Shown here: in pieces, positions 26,271-37,100 of the stretch
Layout: the number at the start of each line of letters is the position of its first letter
How positions within the stretch are numbered: position 1 is the stretch's first letter
Origin: Selaginella moellendorffii
Lineage: Eukaryota; Streptophyta; Lycopodiopsida; Selaginellales; Selaginellaceae
Length of the DNA stretch: 64,000 bases
Reading direction: 5' to 3'
Assembly: GCF_000143415.4 (NCBI RefSeq)
Contig: NW_003314302.1
Location: 1,331,329-1,395,328 of the forward strand
The notes under the pieces: generated by a model
Database searches by the model: none
Seen by the model: the letters and a program-made list of their open reading frames with translations, nothing else
What the model was told of the DNA's origin: nothing
Position numbers and translations under genes: made by a program

Positions 26271-26438
26271 TATAAGTGTTTGGAATATGGAAAAGGAATA
26301 CAAAAAATGTGCATATCTAAAAACTCTAGTTTATATATAAAAATGAGTGGTCCGAATTGAAACCAAGTCGATTGTTACCAAAATCCCACTATACTAATAT
26401 TAATATATAATATTGTAACTGTACACTTGGCCCTCACA
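26271..26438 (-). repeat. 5' LTR of the minus-strand gypsy element
   Basis: About 168 bp, starting TGTGAGGGCCAAGTGTA in element orientation. Its outer end has decayed (TATAAGTGTTTGG on the plus strand instead of TGTGAGTGCTTGG). Confidence 0.85.
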
Positions 26439-26622
26439 ATTTTAATTTATTTGTCTTCATTTATAACTCACTTTTATCTTGGGAAAATCTAAAACCAAAA
26501 GTTTAAAAGAGTAAATCAGTGACAATCTTAACAAGGTTGTACTGCTTAGAGACCATGCGGAGTAAAAACCAGCAAAGATAGCCAAGGCACCAGAATATTC
26601 GACATATGCTTGGCTAGGGTTT

Positions 26623-27591
26623 ATGGAGCCTGATGAGATCAGTGTGGTGCTCCAACGCGCCTCGGATCTCCACACGCGGATCAACGATGCCATCGAGCGC
26701 GCACTCAAATCGGAGTTCCTCCTCACTGCTGGTAAGGCGCGAGATTCTGTTAGCAGCGCTGCTCGAGATCGAGGCGAGGAGGAGGAGGAGCAAGGGTCAA
26801 ATGTAGGTCTTCTCGGAGAGCCGAATGCCGAGGCGAAGAGCCTGGGCGCTATTCGCGATGCGCTCGAGGCCTTGGAAGAACAGCTCGAGTGTCTCCAGGT
26901 AAAGAGAAGACGCCTCTAATTGGTCCATGGATTGATCGCTTTGGATGTCGAATTCCAGGCTCTCCAGCAGCAGCAAAGGATGGATCGAGACACAGCGCTC
27001 GCGGAGCTGGAGGAGAGCCGATTGATTCTTCTCAGCCGGCTAAGAAGCCACCATGGCAAGGAATGGGAGATCATCCACGAAGCTCTGGCGTTCGCTGGAG
27101 AGCCCGTGGGGATCGAGCAAGAGAAGTCTCCAGCGCGGATCACGCAGGCTGGAGAGCCGATTAGAATCGAAGAACAGCACGGCGATCGAAGAGAGATCCA
27201 CAAGAAGTTCGTGGCGAACTTTCTCGGGATCCCGATCAAGCTGGGCTTGGACCTGCGAAGATTTGCTGGCCGGCTCTTCGGCCCCGGGGTTGGAGTCACC
27301 TCTCGGGCGGCGATGGTGATGGCGGGTGTTCTTACCACGATCATCCTCTTCTCGGAGATTGGATCCAGGCACGAGAGAAGGAGCTCGAGCGAGGCTACCA
27401 CTGCTCCTCCAGTGATCCCGACGCCATCGCTGGCGATTCCTCCGAGAGCTCCAGCTATGGAGGAGCGATGCCCTCCAGGCAAAGTGATGATCTTCGTGGA
27501 TGGGGTCTCCAAGTGCGTCGTCAAGGAGCGCATCGAGATCCCATTTCGTGGTGAAGTGAGCTCGCCGGATGTGCTCTACGGGCGTGGCTAG
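26623..27591 (+). CDS. PDV2: Plastid division protein PDV2-like, outer-envelope division factor
   Basis: Two exons, 26623-26898 and 26959-27591, give 302 residues, close to Arabidopsis PDV2 (307). PDV2 sits in the plastid outer envelope, recruits the dynamin ARC5/DRP5B and binds ARC6 in the intermembrane space through its C-terminus. Features seen are an N-terminal cytosolic part with coiled coil (ALEALEEQLECLQ spliced to ALQQQQRMDRDTALAELEES), one membrane segment (AAMVMAGVLTTIILF), and an intermembrane-space tail with CPPGKVMIFVDGVSKCVVKE and IPFRGEV. The tail ends in YGRG with the terminal Gly important for ARC6 binding. The 60-bp intron is typical of this genome. Non-seed plants are thought to have PDV2 only, which supports this symbol over PDV1. 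Confidence 0.88.
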
Positions 27592-27691
27592 ATCAAACAG
27601 GGATCCATCCAGTCAACGGTGGCCAATGATAGTCAAACACATATATATTCAAGTAAAACGTTCACGAGATTAGGGCTTTAGGAAGTCAAGC

Positions 27692-30538
27692 ATGCTGGCA
27701 TTGCTGCTCCTTCTCGTGCCGCTAGGGCTCAGCGGCAAATCGACACGGCCATCCGCCGGCGAAATTTCGGAGAATCCAGTCGCGGCGGATCTAACGCTTG
27801 CACAGGCGCCCAAATTTTCGGATTCTTCACTGTAAGTGAGCGATCGAAGGTCGTGGCCGCTGCCTAATCGATGTTCTTGCGCACTGTAGAGGTTTCAGGC
27901 TCACGCCAGATGGTACTGTGCACGCGATCGATGACACTGGCAAGTATTTCTGGTCTTTTTCGTCTGGAGGGAGCTCGCTCGTGGAGATTGAGCCGATTGA
28001 GCAGTATGCCGACGAGGCGGAGCATTTCGACCAGGTATCTTAGGTTCTTAGCCGATACGCGTTTTTAGGGACGTGAATTCTCTTGCAATCCTTTCTCGTT
28101 TTTTCTTTCAAGTCTTGATAGAAGAGTTTCCTCCCAGCACTGTCGAGCTCTTGTAGAATTTGCATTGCCAAGCCTTGTTTTTTTACTTATTTGTGGTTCT
28201 GGAGCTCACACTTTTTATTCTTCACAGGATTACGAGACTTTAAAGAAGTACATTGCTGAGAGCCCGATCGTGAGCGAGGGTGGCGTGGTGATAGGGGCGT
28301 CTTTGAAATCAGTGTTCGTGGTCGACCCCAGCACCGGGACTCTGATCCACAAGTTTGACATCAACGGAACAACGTCTGGGAAGGATGCGGAGCCGCTGCT
28401 ATCCTCGATGCTCAAGGACTTTAAGCCCCTCTTCNNNNNNNNNNNNNNNNNNNNNNNNNNNNNNNNNNNNNNNNNNNNNNNNNNNNNNNNNNNNNNNNNN
28501 NNNNNNNNNNNNNNNNNNNNNNNNNNNNNNNNNNNNNNNNNNNNNNNNNNNNNNNNNNNNNNNNNNNCCAGCTTGACTTTGCTTGTCTCTGATGGAAAGC
28601 CATCCAAGCGCAAGTTTCAAGGCACGAAATTCACACCGATTATCGTGGAGCCACCGTATTACCTCGACTACCTTGTCAAGAACCACACCTTACCTCCAGT
28701 CTCGGCTCCTTCAAATGCGATTCTGGCACTTCCTAGCGGATCCAATCCCAGAAACAGCACCAACAGCGGCAGGGGAAGCTTTCCAGTTGGGTGGCTTTTC
28801 GGTGCACTGCTTGCATGTCTGGCTGTGGTAACTCTGGTGCTGAAAGGAGTGCTACACTTTGGACAGAAAGAAAAGCAGAAGAAGGAAAAGGAGCAGCAGC
28901 AAAAGCGGAAGAAACGCAGAGGTCCGAAGGGTGATCGAGCCTCTCAAGAAAACGTTAGTAAACAGGTGGATGATGCGAAAGTGGATCAACCGAAAAAGCA
29001 GGATGCAGATGGAAGAATTGGGAGCTTGACGATCTCTAAGATAGTCATCGGTTACGGAAGCCATGGCACCAGGATTCTCGAAGGCAAGCTGGATCAGAGG
29101 CAGGTAGCTGTGAAGTCGATACTTAGCGGCTTTTACCACAAAGCCTCGAAGGAAATAGCTGCTCTCATCGAGCTGGATACTCATCCAAATGTGGTGCGGT
29201 ACTACTCAATGGAGCAGGACAACGACTTCGTCTATATAGCTCTGGAGAGATGCAGCTTTAACCTGGAAACATTTATTCTCGTGCACGCTGCTGGCGCAGA
29301 CAATCGAACTGAAGTAAACGAGTTCGAGGAGAAAGAACTCCAGGAAATTTTGCAGCAAAAGCTCACCTTGTGGGATAGGTCCTGCCTTCCAAGCCCGTTG
29401 CTCATGAGACTGATGAGGTAGTTTTCTTGTTGCTGGCTCACGTACTATTTTCTTGTTCGCTTTTCATTACAGAGATGTTTTGGAAGGACTCGTTCATCTT
29501 CACAAGCTCGGCTATGTTCATCGAGACTTGAAGCCTCAAAACGTCTTGATTCTTCGGAGTGGCACTTTTCTGAGCGCAAAAATATCCGATATGGGAATCA
29601 GTAAGCGGTTGAATGATGGAGCGTCAGGCATTGACAAGCTTACTACTGGTACGATTCTATTTGCCAAAAACAAAAGAAAGAGAAAGATTTTACGTACGTT
29701 TAAACAGGTATGGGCAGTTCCGGCTGGCAAGCACCCGAACAAATCCAGGGCGAGCGGCAAACTCGAGCTGTGGATATGTTCAGCGTTGGTTGCCTACTTT
29801 ACTTCTGCATCACTGGCGGACAGCATCCATTTGGAGGCCGACTGGAGCGTGACATGAACATTGTGTCTGGTAAAATGGATCTCTTTGCTGTAGATCACTA
29901 TCCAGAAGCTATCGACATCATTTCAAGTTTGCTTGCCATGGATCCCAAAGACAGGTACAGCACAATCTTTGGATATATTTCTGATCTTAATCCTTTCTGT
30001 TTTACACAGACCAACTTCTATGCAAGTAAAGCTTCATCCATTTTTCTGGCCCCCGCAACAGCGCTTGCAGTTTCTCATCACTGCTAGCGATCGTGTCGAA
30101 CGCGAGGATAGAGAAGCCAGCTCGGCGGTACTGACTGCGCTGGAGGCCGTGGCTCCGACTGCGTTGGGCGGCGCATGGGATGAGAAGCTGGACCCTTTAC
30201 TCATCAACAACCTCGGCCGCTACAGGCAATATAACTATCAGGCCGTGCGGGATTTACTCAGGGTCATTCGTAACAAGGCGAACCATTACAGGGAGCTTCC
30301 TGCCGATGTACAGGTAACTCTTTTCTCCCAAGGTTTACTTCTCTTCTTCTACCGAAGTGCTGAGTTCTTTTTGGTTTCTTTTCAGCAAATACTAGGAAGC
30401 ATTCCTCAAGGCTACGAGAGCTACTTCCGGACTAGATTTCCGAAGCTCCTCATGGAAGTTTACAAAGTTATAGCAGACCACTGTTGGGAGGAGGAAATGT
30501 TCCAACCGTATTTCTCCGAGGCCGACGACTACTTATGA
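27692..30538 (+). CDS. IRE1: IRE1 ER-stress sensor kinase/endoribonuclease (contains assembly gap)
   Basis: Seven exons: 27692-27831, 27890-28034, 28228-29417, 29473-29648, 29708-29954, 30010-30313 and 30386-30538. The N-terminus is a signal peptide (MLALLLLLVPLGLSG), followed by a luminal sensor domain that is interrupted by Ns at 28435-28567. The membrane segment is WLFGALLACLAVVTLVL, followed by a Lys-rich linker. The kinase has VAVKSI, YVHRDLKPQN and the IRE1-typical ISDMGISK in place of DFG. The C-terminal KEN RNase keeps the catalytic VIRNKANHYREL segment. IRE1 senses unfolded proteins and splices bZIP60-type mRNA. The luminal part is short even counting the gap, so the true gap may be longer than 133 bp. 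It lies 100 bp downstream of PDV2 on the same strand. Confidence 0.95.
28435..28567. other. Assembly gap (133 N) within IRE1
   Basis: A run of undetermined bases inside the third IRE1 exon, in the luminal-domain coding part. The frame happens to be kept across it, but the length is probably an estimate. Confidence 0.99.
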
Positions 30539-30862
30539 TACACTCCATTATTATCGGTGTCAGCGAAAGACCACTCGCAGCAGCTCGAGCGCTCTGGGCC
30601 TTTAAGATTCGTGCGCTTGCAGATAATTCTTTGTCTTGTTTCAACCAGCGCCTGCGAGACAAAGACAAACAAGGTATGGCTCTCTTCCCCTTTATAATCG
30701 TTTCGTGGTTTCTTCAAAATATCTAACGCTTGCTCCTTTTCTCAGGTCTCTTCTTCTCTCCCGTTTTTTAGCTTCTCGAGCTTCTACATTGGTTTCTTCG
30801 AAAAGTTTGTAAGTGATTCCATTCCTTTGGTTTTAAAGTTCTCTCCCAGCATCACGCGAGCA

Positions 30863-31761
30863 ATGCCACCGTCCTCGATCATCCGCCAGGCACTGGAAGC
30901 TCTGGCCAGTGGCAAATGCGTCGCCATTCTCGACTCGGAGCCTCGCCGGGCGCGCTCCGTACGCTCCGTACGCAGGCCGGGGGCGAGCTCTACATCGCCA
31001 TCGGCAGCGAGGTGGCCACGACGTTCGGGTTGCCGTACATGGGTCAGGTGCTGGCCATGGCCCATTCCCACCCCGTGCTGCAGTGCAGTGCCAAAGGTAC
31101 GGCAATGTGCCAGGGCTCATGCTCGGTTGGAATCTCTTTGGACCACAGGAGCCTCAAGACTGGGGCGTCCGACGTGGAGAGGAGCTACACGTGTCGCCGC
31201 CTGGCTGGCCTGTGGCGCGAGCACAGCTGTGCCTCCAATGGCAATGGTGGTATTGTCAAGCCTCTTACAAGTGCCCAAGAGGCATTTGGGAGAGAATTTC
31301 ATGCTCCAGGCCATATTTTTCTCTGTGTGGAGTGCAAAAGCAGCAGGGATCTCTCCTCTCATGGTAAGCTTTTTCTCTCTATTATTTTTCCTGACTGTTG
31401 TAATCATCTGTTAGCTTTGTATGATTCTTTTTGCTCTGATTGATATTCCTGTGCTTTCTATGATATTAAGATGCTAACTTGCATGTTTTCTCTCAAGCTT
31501 TTCTCTTTTTCTTTCCTTTTTCCTTTTTTCTTTGACCGTTTTAATTCTGTTAGCTTTGTATGATTCTTTTTCCTCTGATTGATATTCCTGTAATTTCTAG
31601 ATGCTAACTGATCCTTCTAGGTTGGCTGTGTGATGCTGTGTAATGAGGGTGATGACTTTGGAGCCCTTCCACCTCAGGATGCCAGATTCTGGGCTGAAAA
31701 GCACCAAGTACCATTCTTAGCAGGCCAAGAGATATTTGATTTCACCAATGGCTTAGCTTGA
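30863..31761 (+). pseudogene. Broken DHBP-synthase (RibB)-like gene
   Basis: The pieces match 3,4-dihydroxy-2-butanone-4-phosphate synthase of riboflavin synthesis in order: IIRQALEALASGKCVAILD; then GSEVATTFGLPYMG; then SCSVGISLDHRSLKTGASDV; then FHAPGHIFLCVE; then after an intron VGCVMLCNEGDDFGALPPQD and HQVPFLAGQEIFDF. Three faults are visible. The frame shifts near 30945-30985 at a repeated CGCTCCGTA. The acidic catalytic loop expected just there (DDEDRENEGD-type) is absent. The phases on the two sides of the intron (31364-31619) do not match, and about 16 expected residues are missing where the intron shows an internal duplication. It is probably a pseudogene or a non-enzymatic relative; an assembly error could explain one shift but not all faults. 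Confidence 0.7.
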
Positions 31762-33354
31762 TTGGAAAGCTGGAAGATAAGTTTCATGAATCTCTAAAGT
31801 GGAGAGGTGTTTGCATTTCATTCATTCATTCGTTAGCTGGGTTTTGCGGTGCCCACCAAGAAGCATGAGACTGACGGATTATAGTAAACCGTTTTGATGA
31901 TCTTGTGATGCCTCTCCCATCCCATGTTTGAAATTCCACTTGTCAACCATTACCCCAACCTTCACGAAAATCCGCATCTCGCCCGTCCTATAATCCCCGC
32001 TAATGCTAATGTTGTGTGAAATTTCACATGATCCATCATTTCTAAAATTCTATTTCTATTTTGAAAAAGATTTTCTCATGGGAACCAACGCACGGTCAGG
32101 CAAGTTTTAAATGGTGGAAACGCATATTCGCGTTCCATTCATAAATACAAGATGCTCGGAGAAGAGAAGAGAAGAAGCGCTTCTGATCATCTCCATCAAT
32201 GGTAGTACCTATCGCATTTTTATAGCCCATGTGGTTGCCTTCAATAGGCGTGTCCTTGGCGTACGGACGGAGAGAAACTTTTGGCTCCGTGCCGCTAACA
32301 AGAAAGAACCTCTGCGAGAGAATATAAGATAAGATACCCACGTTTAGTACCTGGATCTTCCCGGAGCGTGGTTTAGATTGGAACCTTTAGCAAGGACACG
32401 GCCCTTCTCGATATTTTCTTCCCTGGCTCCATCTCGATCTGCAAAGCTTAATCCATGGATATGGCTGGCCAGGCCTGCGAGTAACAATGAGAGTTTGTTA
32501 GCCAAATATCAAGGAAATAGATTTTCTATCGCCCATGGTTTGTCACATGTGGATTCCAACAGACAACGAATAAAACAGCTAAAGACACATTCCCTTCACA
32601 CTCTCATTGTCCCGACACTATCACTGGAAAAGGAGAGGATAGACAAATTTTTCTTCCTTTTTCTATCAGCAGAGGCACTGGATGGATGGTTACTAGCTGG
32701 TAGTCTATACTGACGAGCGCACAAGGAACAAATGGAAAGAAACAAACGCACCTATAGACCAAAGCAAAGGAACTCTCTGCTCTAGGTAGACACCTGCGTC
32801 TAAGTGAATCGATTCACAGTACCTGAAAGAACCAAGTTGCTCTGGCTTTGGACCAGTCGAAGAACATATTTTGATCAGCTGGGATCACGCTCTGGGGTCT
32901 GACAAAACAGTGGAAGAATCATGTCAAGGAGAAGAACATTGTCAGAGTACCTGGATCAGACAGCATTCACGTTGCCTAGAACTCTGTAATGCGGCTCTGC
33001 CAAGAAAAGAGAGAAACAAAGCAAAAGGAAAAGTTAGCCAGGAAGAAAGGAGCTTGCTTTGGGGAAATTCGGTGCCATTGATGAGCAGCAGCTCCAAAAG
33101 GAAGAGAGGTGGCTGCCTGCGCGACAGCCGCAATTAACTTCTCACTCTCTCCCTCTCCCTCTCCCTGTCCGCGACGAGCACCGAATTCCCACCTTCACAC
33201 CCAGAGCAGCATCTCAAGAAACTGTCCAAAACCGATACTTGTCGCAGCAAAAAGAGCTTTGTGGCTTCTCCAGCAGTAGCAATGCCGCGCCGCCACTACG
33301 ATACTACTCTAGAGGAAAGATGAGATCGCAGGAAACGAAGAACCTCTGTGCGCC
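31762..33354. other. Intergenic, no gene seen
   Basis: Only short frames without family features occur. A CT-rich tract lies at about 33140-33166. The part next to 33354 is probably the 3' UTR of the CLE gene. Confidence 0.4.
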
Positions 33355-33732
33355 TCAATTGTGGACTCTGATCCGATGATGCAGAGGATCCGGGCCGGAA
33401 GGCACCAGGCGGTCGGAAGCCGCGAAGGCATCGTGCCCCGGAGCTTGGCGGCAATCATCGCCCGGGCAGCTCAAGTGGAAGGACGTCGAGAATCCCGCGG
33501 AGCGCCGGAGTAGAAATCTTCTGTTGTCGCTGGTGATAATCTGCCAGGATCGAGATATTTCGTGAGCGATCGATGAGGAGGGGAGGGATCGAGAGAAAAG
33601 AAGAGGATTTCCGGATTTTCTTACCGGATTCTTGACTCCCCCGCGCGATGTTGATTCAATGCCGATCGCTAGAAGCAGCAGCAGCAGCAGCAGCGCGAGC
33701 GTCGCCGAGGAGCGTGCAAGGGAAGGCGCCAT
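33355..33732 (-). CDS. CLE: CLE (CLAVATA3/ESR-related) peptide precursor
   Basis: The precursor starts at ATG 33730-33732 with a clear signal peptide (MAPSLARSSATLALLLLLLL). It ends just after a canonical CLE box RLVPSGPDPLHH followed by RIRVHN and TGA (33355-33357). The 12-13-residue CLE box is cleaved out as a secreted peptide hormone read by CLV1/BAM-type receptor kinases. An 84-bp intron (33541-33624; donor CCG/GTAAGA, acceptor GGCAG) gives a 97-residue precursor. The intron is free of stops and a multiple of three, so retention would give about 125 residues with the same peptide. The box is of the A-type (CLV3-like) class rather than the TDIF class. Confidence 0.9.
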   Translation of the reverse strand: MAPSLARSSATLALLLLLLLLAIGIESTSRGGVKNPVRKSGNPLLFSRSLPSSSIAHEISRSWQIITSDNRRFLLRRSAGFSTSFHLSCPGDDCRQAPGHDAFAASDRLVPSGPDPLHHRIRVHN

Positions 33733-34194
33733 TGCATTGGGATCGATCGATCGCTCCTCTCTTTCTTCTCCACACTGGAAGAGGGGAAACGAGGACGAAG
33801 AGTTAGGGTTTAAAACCAAAATGCTTAAACGCGCGACGAGTACGAACGACGCTTGGTACGTGTACGGCTGCCCGTCCAGTCGCGATGACGGGTGAATCCA
33901 ACGGTGCCAATTTCATTAAAGAAGAAAAAAGCCCATGATGGATCGAACCCGAGCCCCAAGAGGAAAACAAAAGATACCGCGGAATCATGCCCGTCACATG
34001 GAAGGAATCATACCAATTTCCCGCGCGAATCTTTTCAAACAAAGTGAATATTCTTTTAGGTCAGGGTTTTGGGATGAAGAGGCGCCACGCTCGAGAGCCG
34101 TGGCGGCAGTGGCGCCGCCGCCGTGATCGCGGCCTCGCAGAGCATCTCCACCGATGTAGATCGTCCCAGCACAGGTTGGAACAGGAAATCTTGG

Positions 34195-35667
34195 ATGGAT
34201 GAATCGTCGATCAATCGATTCCAGGCAAGCGAGCATCAGCAGCGATCTAAGCTCTCATTCTTCCCTCTCGTCGCGCTCATCTTCTACGAGGTCTCCGGCG
34301 GGCCGTTCGGGGTGGAGGATTCCGTGAGGGCGGCCGGGCCACTGCTGGCGATTCTAGGGTTCATCATCTTCCCCTTCCTGTGGAGCGTCCCCGAGGCCCT
34401 CATCACGGCGGAGCTCGCTACAGCGTTTCCAGCCAATGGCGGCTACGTCCTCTGGATCTCGGCCGCCTTTGGCCCCTTCTGGGGATTCCAGGAGGGATTC
34501 TGGAAGTGGCTGAGCGGCGTCATCGACAATGCGCTCTACCCGGTCCTCTTCCTCGACTACATCAAGCGATCGGTGCCAGTCTTCGCCACCGCCGCCGCGA
34601 GGTACCCCACGCTCGCGATCCTCACGGCGCTGCTCACATTCGTGAATTACAGGGGGCTCACCATCGTCGGCTTGGCGGCCATCCTCTTGGCATTCTTCTC
34701 GCTGCTGCCATTCGCGATCATGGGGATTCTAGCTCTTCCGCGGATCAAACCGCGGCGATGGATCGTCGTGAGCATCCGTGAGACACAGTGGCGCGGGTAC
34801 CTCAACAGCCTCTTCTGGAATCTAAACTTCTGGGACAAGGCCAGCACTCTAGCCGGCGAGATCGAGCGACCCAGCGAGACGTTTCCTCGAGCTCTCTTCG
34901 CGGCAGTGCTCTTGGTGGTGATCTCGTATATCATTCCACTCCTGGCGGGCACTGGAGTGCTGGATCTCCACCGCGAGGACTGGGAGGATGGCTACTTCGC
35001 GGACATCGGCCGGGAGATTGGAGGGCAGTGGCTCAAGTGGTGGATCAACTCCGCGGCGGCGCTGTCCAACATGGGTCTCTTCGAGGCCGAGATGAGCAGC
35101 GACTCTTTCCAGCTCCTGGGCATGGCGGAGATTGGGATGCTCCCTAGGATCTTTGCGAGGCGATCCAAGCACGGCACTCCAGTCCTGGGGATTTTGTGCT
35201 CGGCCACCGGGGTGGTGCTGCTGTCGTGGATGACTTTCCAGGAGATCGTGGAGCTGCTCAACTTTCTCTACTGCGTGGGGATGCTGCTCGAGTTCGCGGC
35301 TTTCATCTGGCTGCGAGTGAAGCGCCCGGATCTCCACAGGCCGTTCAAGCTCCAGCTCGGGACGCTCGGGGTGGTGATGTTTTGCCTGCCACCCTCGGCG
35401 TTCCTGGTGCTGGTGATGTGCCTGGCTTCCATGCGGACGATCTTTGTGAGCTGCGGCGTGGCTGCCGTGGGGATCGTCTTGTACCCGGCGATCATGTTCG
35501 TCAAGTCCAAGAAATGGGTGGAGTTTGCTGTGGACACAGAGATCATTGCTCCTCCTCCTCCTCCTGAACAAGATCACGGCGGCCAGCAGCAGCAGCAGCT
35601 GATACAGCTCGTTCCAGATGATCGAGGAGGTGACCAGCACCGCGAACTGCGAGGACAAGTTTCGTAG
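34195..35667 (+). CDS. Amino acid/polyamine transporter of plant PUT/LAT (APC) family
   Basis: A single exon encodes 490 residues from ATG 34195. The frame is open further upstream but offers only a GTG at 34123. The protein has about 12 membrane spans. It begins with the APC-superfamily helix-1 motif [20 protein letters not shown], followed by [20 protein letters not shown], both diagnostic of plant polyamine-uptake/L-amino-acid transporters (PUT, RMV1-like). The central [19 protein letters not shown] matches the family helix-6 region. The C-terminal cytosolic tail is low-complexity (Pro and Gln runs). The expected role is proton-coupled uptake of polyamines or amino acids at plasma or internal membranes. 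Substrate cannot be fixed from sequence. Confidence 0.92.
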   Translation: MDESSINRFQASEHQQRSKLSFFPLVALIFYEVSGGPFGVEDSVRAAGPLLAILGFIIFPFLWSVPEALITAELATAFPANGGYVLWISAAFGPFWGFQEGFWKWLSGVIDNALYPVLFLDYIKRSVPVFATAAARYPTLAILTALLTFVNYRGLTIVGLAAILLAFFSLLPFAIMGILALPRIKPRRWIVVSIRETQWRGYLNSLFWNLNFWDKASTLAGEIERPSETFPRALFAAVLLVVISYIIPLLAGTGVLDLHREDWEDGYFADIGREIGGQWLKWWINSAAALSNMGLFEAEMSSDSFQLLGMAEIGMLPRIFARRSKHGTPVLGILCSATGVVLLSWMTFQEIVELLNFLYCVGMLLEFAAFIWLRVKRPDLHRPFKLQLGTLGVVMFCLPPSAFLVLVMCLASMRTIFVSCGVAAVGIVLYPAIMFVKSKKWVEFAVDTEIIAPPPPPEQDHGGQQQQQLIQLVPDDRGGDQHRELRGQVS

Positions 35668-37100
35668 TTCCGTTATCCACCAGCGTTTTCCTTCGCCACG
35701 TCTCTCGATCCTTCGGCTCTTGGTAAGTTTTCTCGCAGTTTTCTAAATCTTACTCGGTTTGTGAGCCAGAATTTAACGTCGAAAGAACTGGACTATCTTG
35801 CGAGAAGTGGGAGAGTTCCAAGCTACACACACAGTTACAAATGTTATCACAGTAGCATCGATCGTGAATCGTGAATCAATTTTTAAGAGCTTCTTCGCAC
35901 TCCTTGGAGTTTGTTCCTTGGCTATTTCTAGCCAACCTTTCATCTTTGAGTTTTTCCATCTCCGTCTCTAAGTTGCTTCCATCTTACGTTGCTTTTATTT
36001 TTTAGTTTTTCTGCTTCCATTCTATCTCCAAACTTTTCTGCATTAGCATCTCCGGGTTTTCAGCAACCTTAGCCCCGAGTTTCTAGCAATCTTAGTTTGA
36101 GCTTCACTGTTATTCTTGCTAATCTCTTTTCGTGTTTTGCTTCCAGGACTTCAATGCAGCTCAAGTGGTCGAGCGACTCAACACTTCGGTCGCCGAGCAA
36201 CGCAAAGCGAATGATCTGAAGGAACTGGAACTCAAATGCCTGATGCGCGAAGGAGGAGGAGGAGCTGGAAACCAAGCGCGAGATGCTCAACGTGACTGGA
36301 GAAAAGGTGAAGCTAGATCCCAAGAAGCTCCACACCAAGGAGACGAACGTGCTTGAGCAACGACTTCTATCTTACGGGGCTCGGACAGCCGCTATCTCGA
36401 CTGGCTGGTGTGTTTGGAAGAAGCTCATCTCTCAATGCCGTAAGCTTGTGCTCTCAAGCTGGGTGGCCGAGATGAAAAGGTATTGTTTCTCGATTTCCTT
36501 GTTTCTTCGTTGTCAATCTCTCAGCGTTTTATGTCTTTTCTTGATACAGGCTGCTAAATGGTGGGGCTGGAACATAGCTTATCCCAGGAGCTGGTGGTGC
36601 TGGAACTTGGAAACCATGCTGTCCAAGCTGGCCAACAATGCGAAGGACTTATTTTCCATATAGTTCCTGTATGGCGGAGGGCAACATGGGAATGTGGATT
36701 CATCTGCAAGGGCCTCTTTTCGAAGCAGAAGTGGTCAAGTAACGAAGGTAGAGGATAGGAACGTCAAACAGGTGTAGGGGACAGGATTAAATTTACATGG
36801 TTACATTCTCTCTTCCATAGAGGTACAAATCAATCGCAGGTCGTTTTAACGATCCTGGACAGCCGCGTGAGCCGTCTGCAAGTCTTGTTTCCAGAAATGA
36901 TGAACTCCATAGAGAAAGCTTGAAAGTAATAGAACAAACGCACTACGAATCTCTCCAAAACGAGAGGATAATAGTCCTGCTCCTGGCAATCTCTCGGCGA
37001 TTGTTTGTCGTGCTCCGTCCCCCAAAGTTGCGGTTAATCTAGTACATTCAAATGGAATCACTCTTAAAAGCACCAGTAGCTCTCATCATCTAATGTAACT
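35668..37100 (+). other. Region with a possible coiled-coil gene fragment
   Basis: Around 36147-36360 short plus-strand frames read FNAAQVVERLNTSVAEQRKA and KREMLNVTGEKVKLDPKKLH, with charged, heptad-like character. The frames need a shift or splice near 36250 to join, and the stretch up to 36660 (WCVWKKLISQ...LSSWVAEMKR) might be a further exon. I do not recognise the family. It may be a decayed gene or a real one with missed splicing. Outside this segment I see nothing. Confidence 0.3.

Larger units (their letters stand above)
21223..26438 (-). mobile_element. Ty3/gypsy retrotransposon, family A, LTR-bounded, defective
   Basis: Two LTRs (21223-21398 and 26271-26438) bound a minus-strand gag-pol. 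Recognisable parts in transcription order are: gag with zinc knuckle CWACDEVGHTY (25243-25629); a protease region (about 24750-25040); reverse transcriptase (23892-24570, with SIRFCIDYYPLNEVTV and the FIDD active-site variant of YxDD); RNase H (about 23300-23640); and integrase (21848-23000, with LSDNG and the following Glu). Stops and shifts break the frame repeatedly, and a 253-bp tandem duplication disrupts integrase. LTR divergence implies an old insertion. Confidence 0.88.

Noticed and set aside
26889-27164. Second plus-strand frame over PDV2 exon 2
   Set aside because: It is a shadow of PDV2, whose splicing from 26898 to 26959 keeps the family sequence.
34123-34194. Upstream extension of the PUT-like transporter
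   Set aside because: The extension starts at GTG; the first ATG in frame is 34195 and gives a normal N-terminus.
34849-35658. 269-codon minus-strand frame opposite the transporter
   Set aside because: It is antisense to a GC-rich membrane protein gene; the His/Gln-rich nonsense is typical of shadows.
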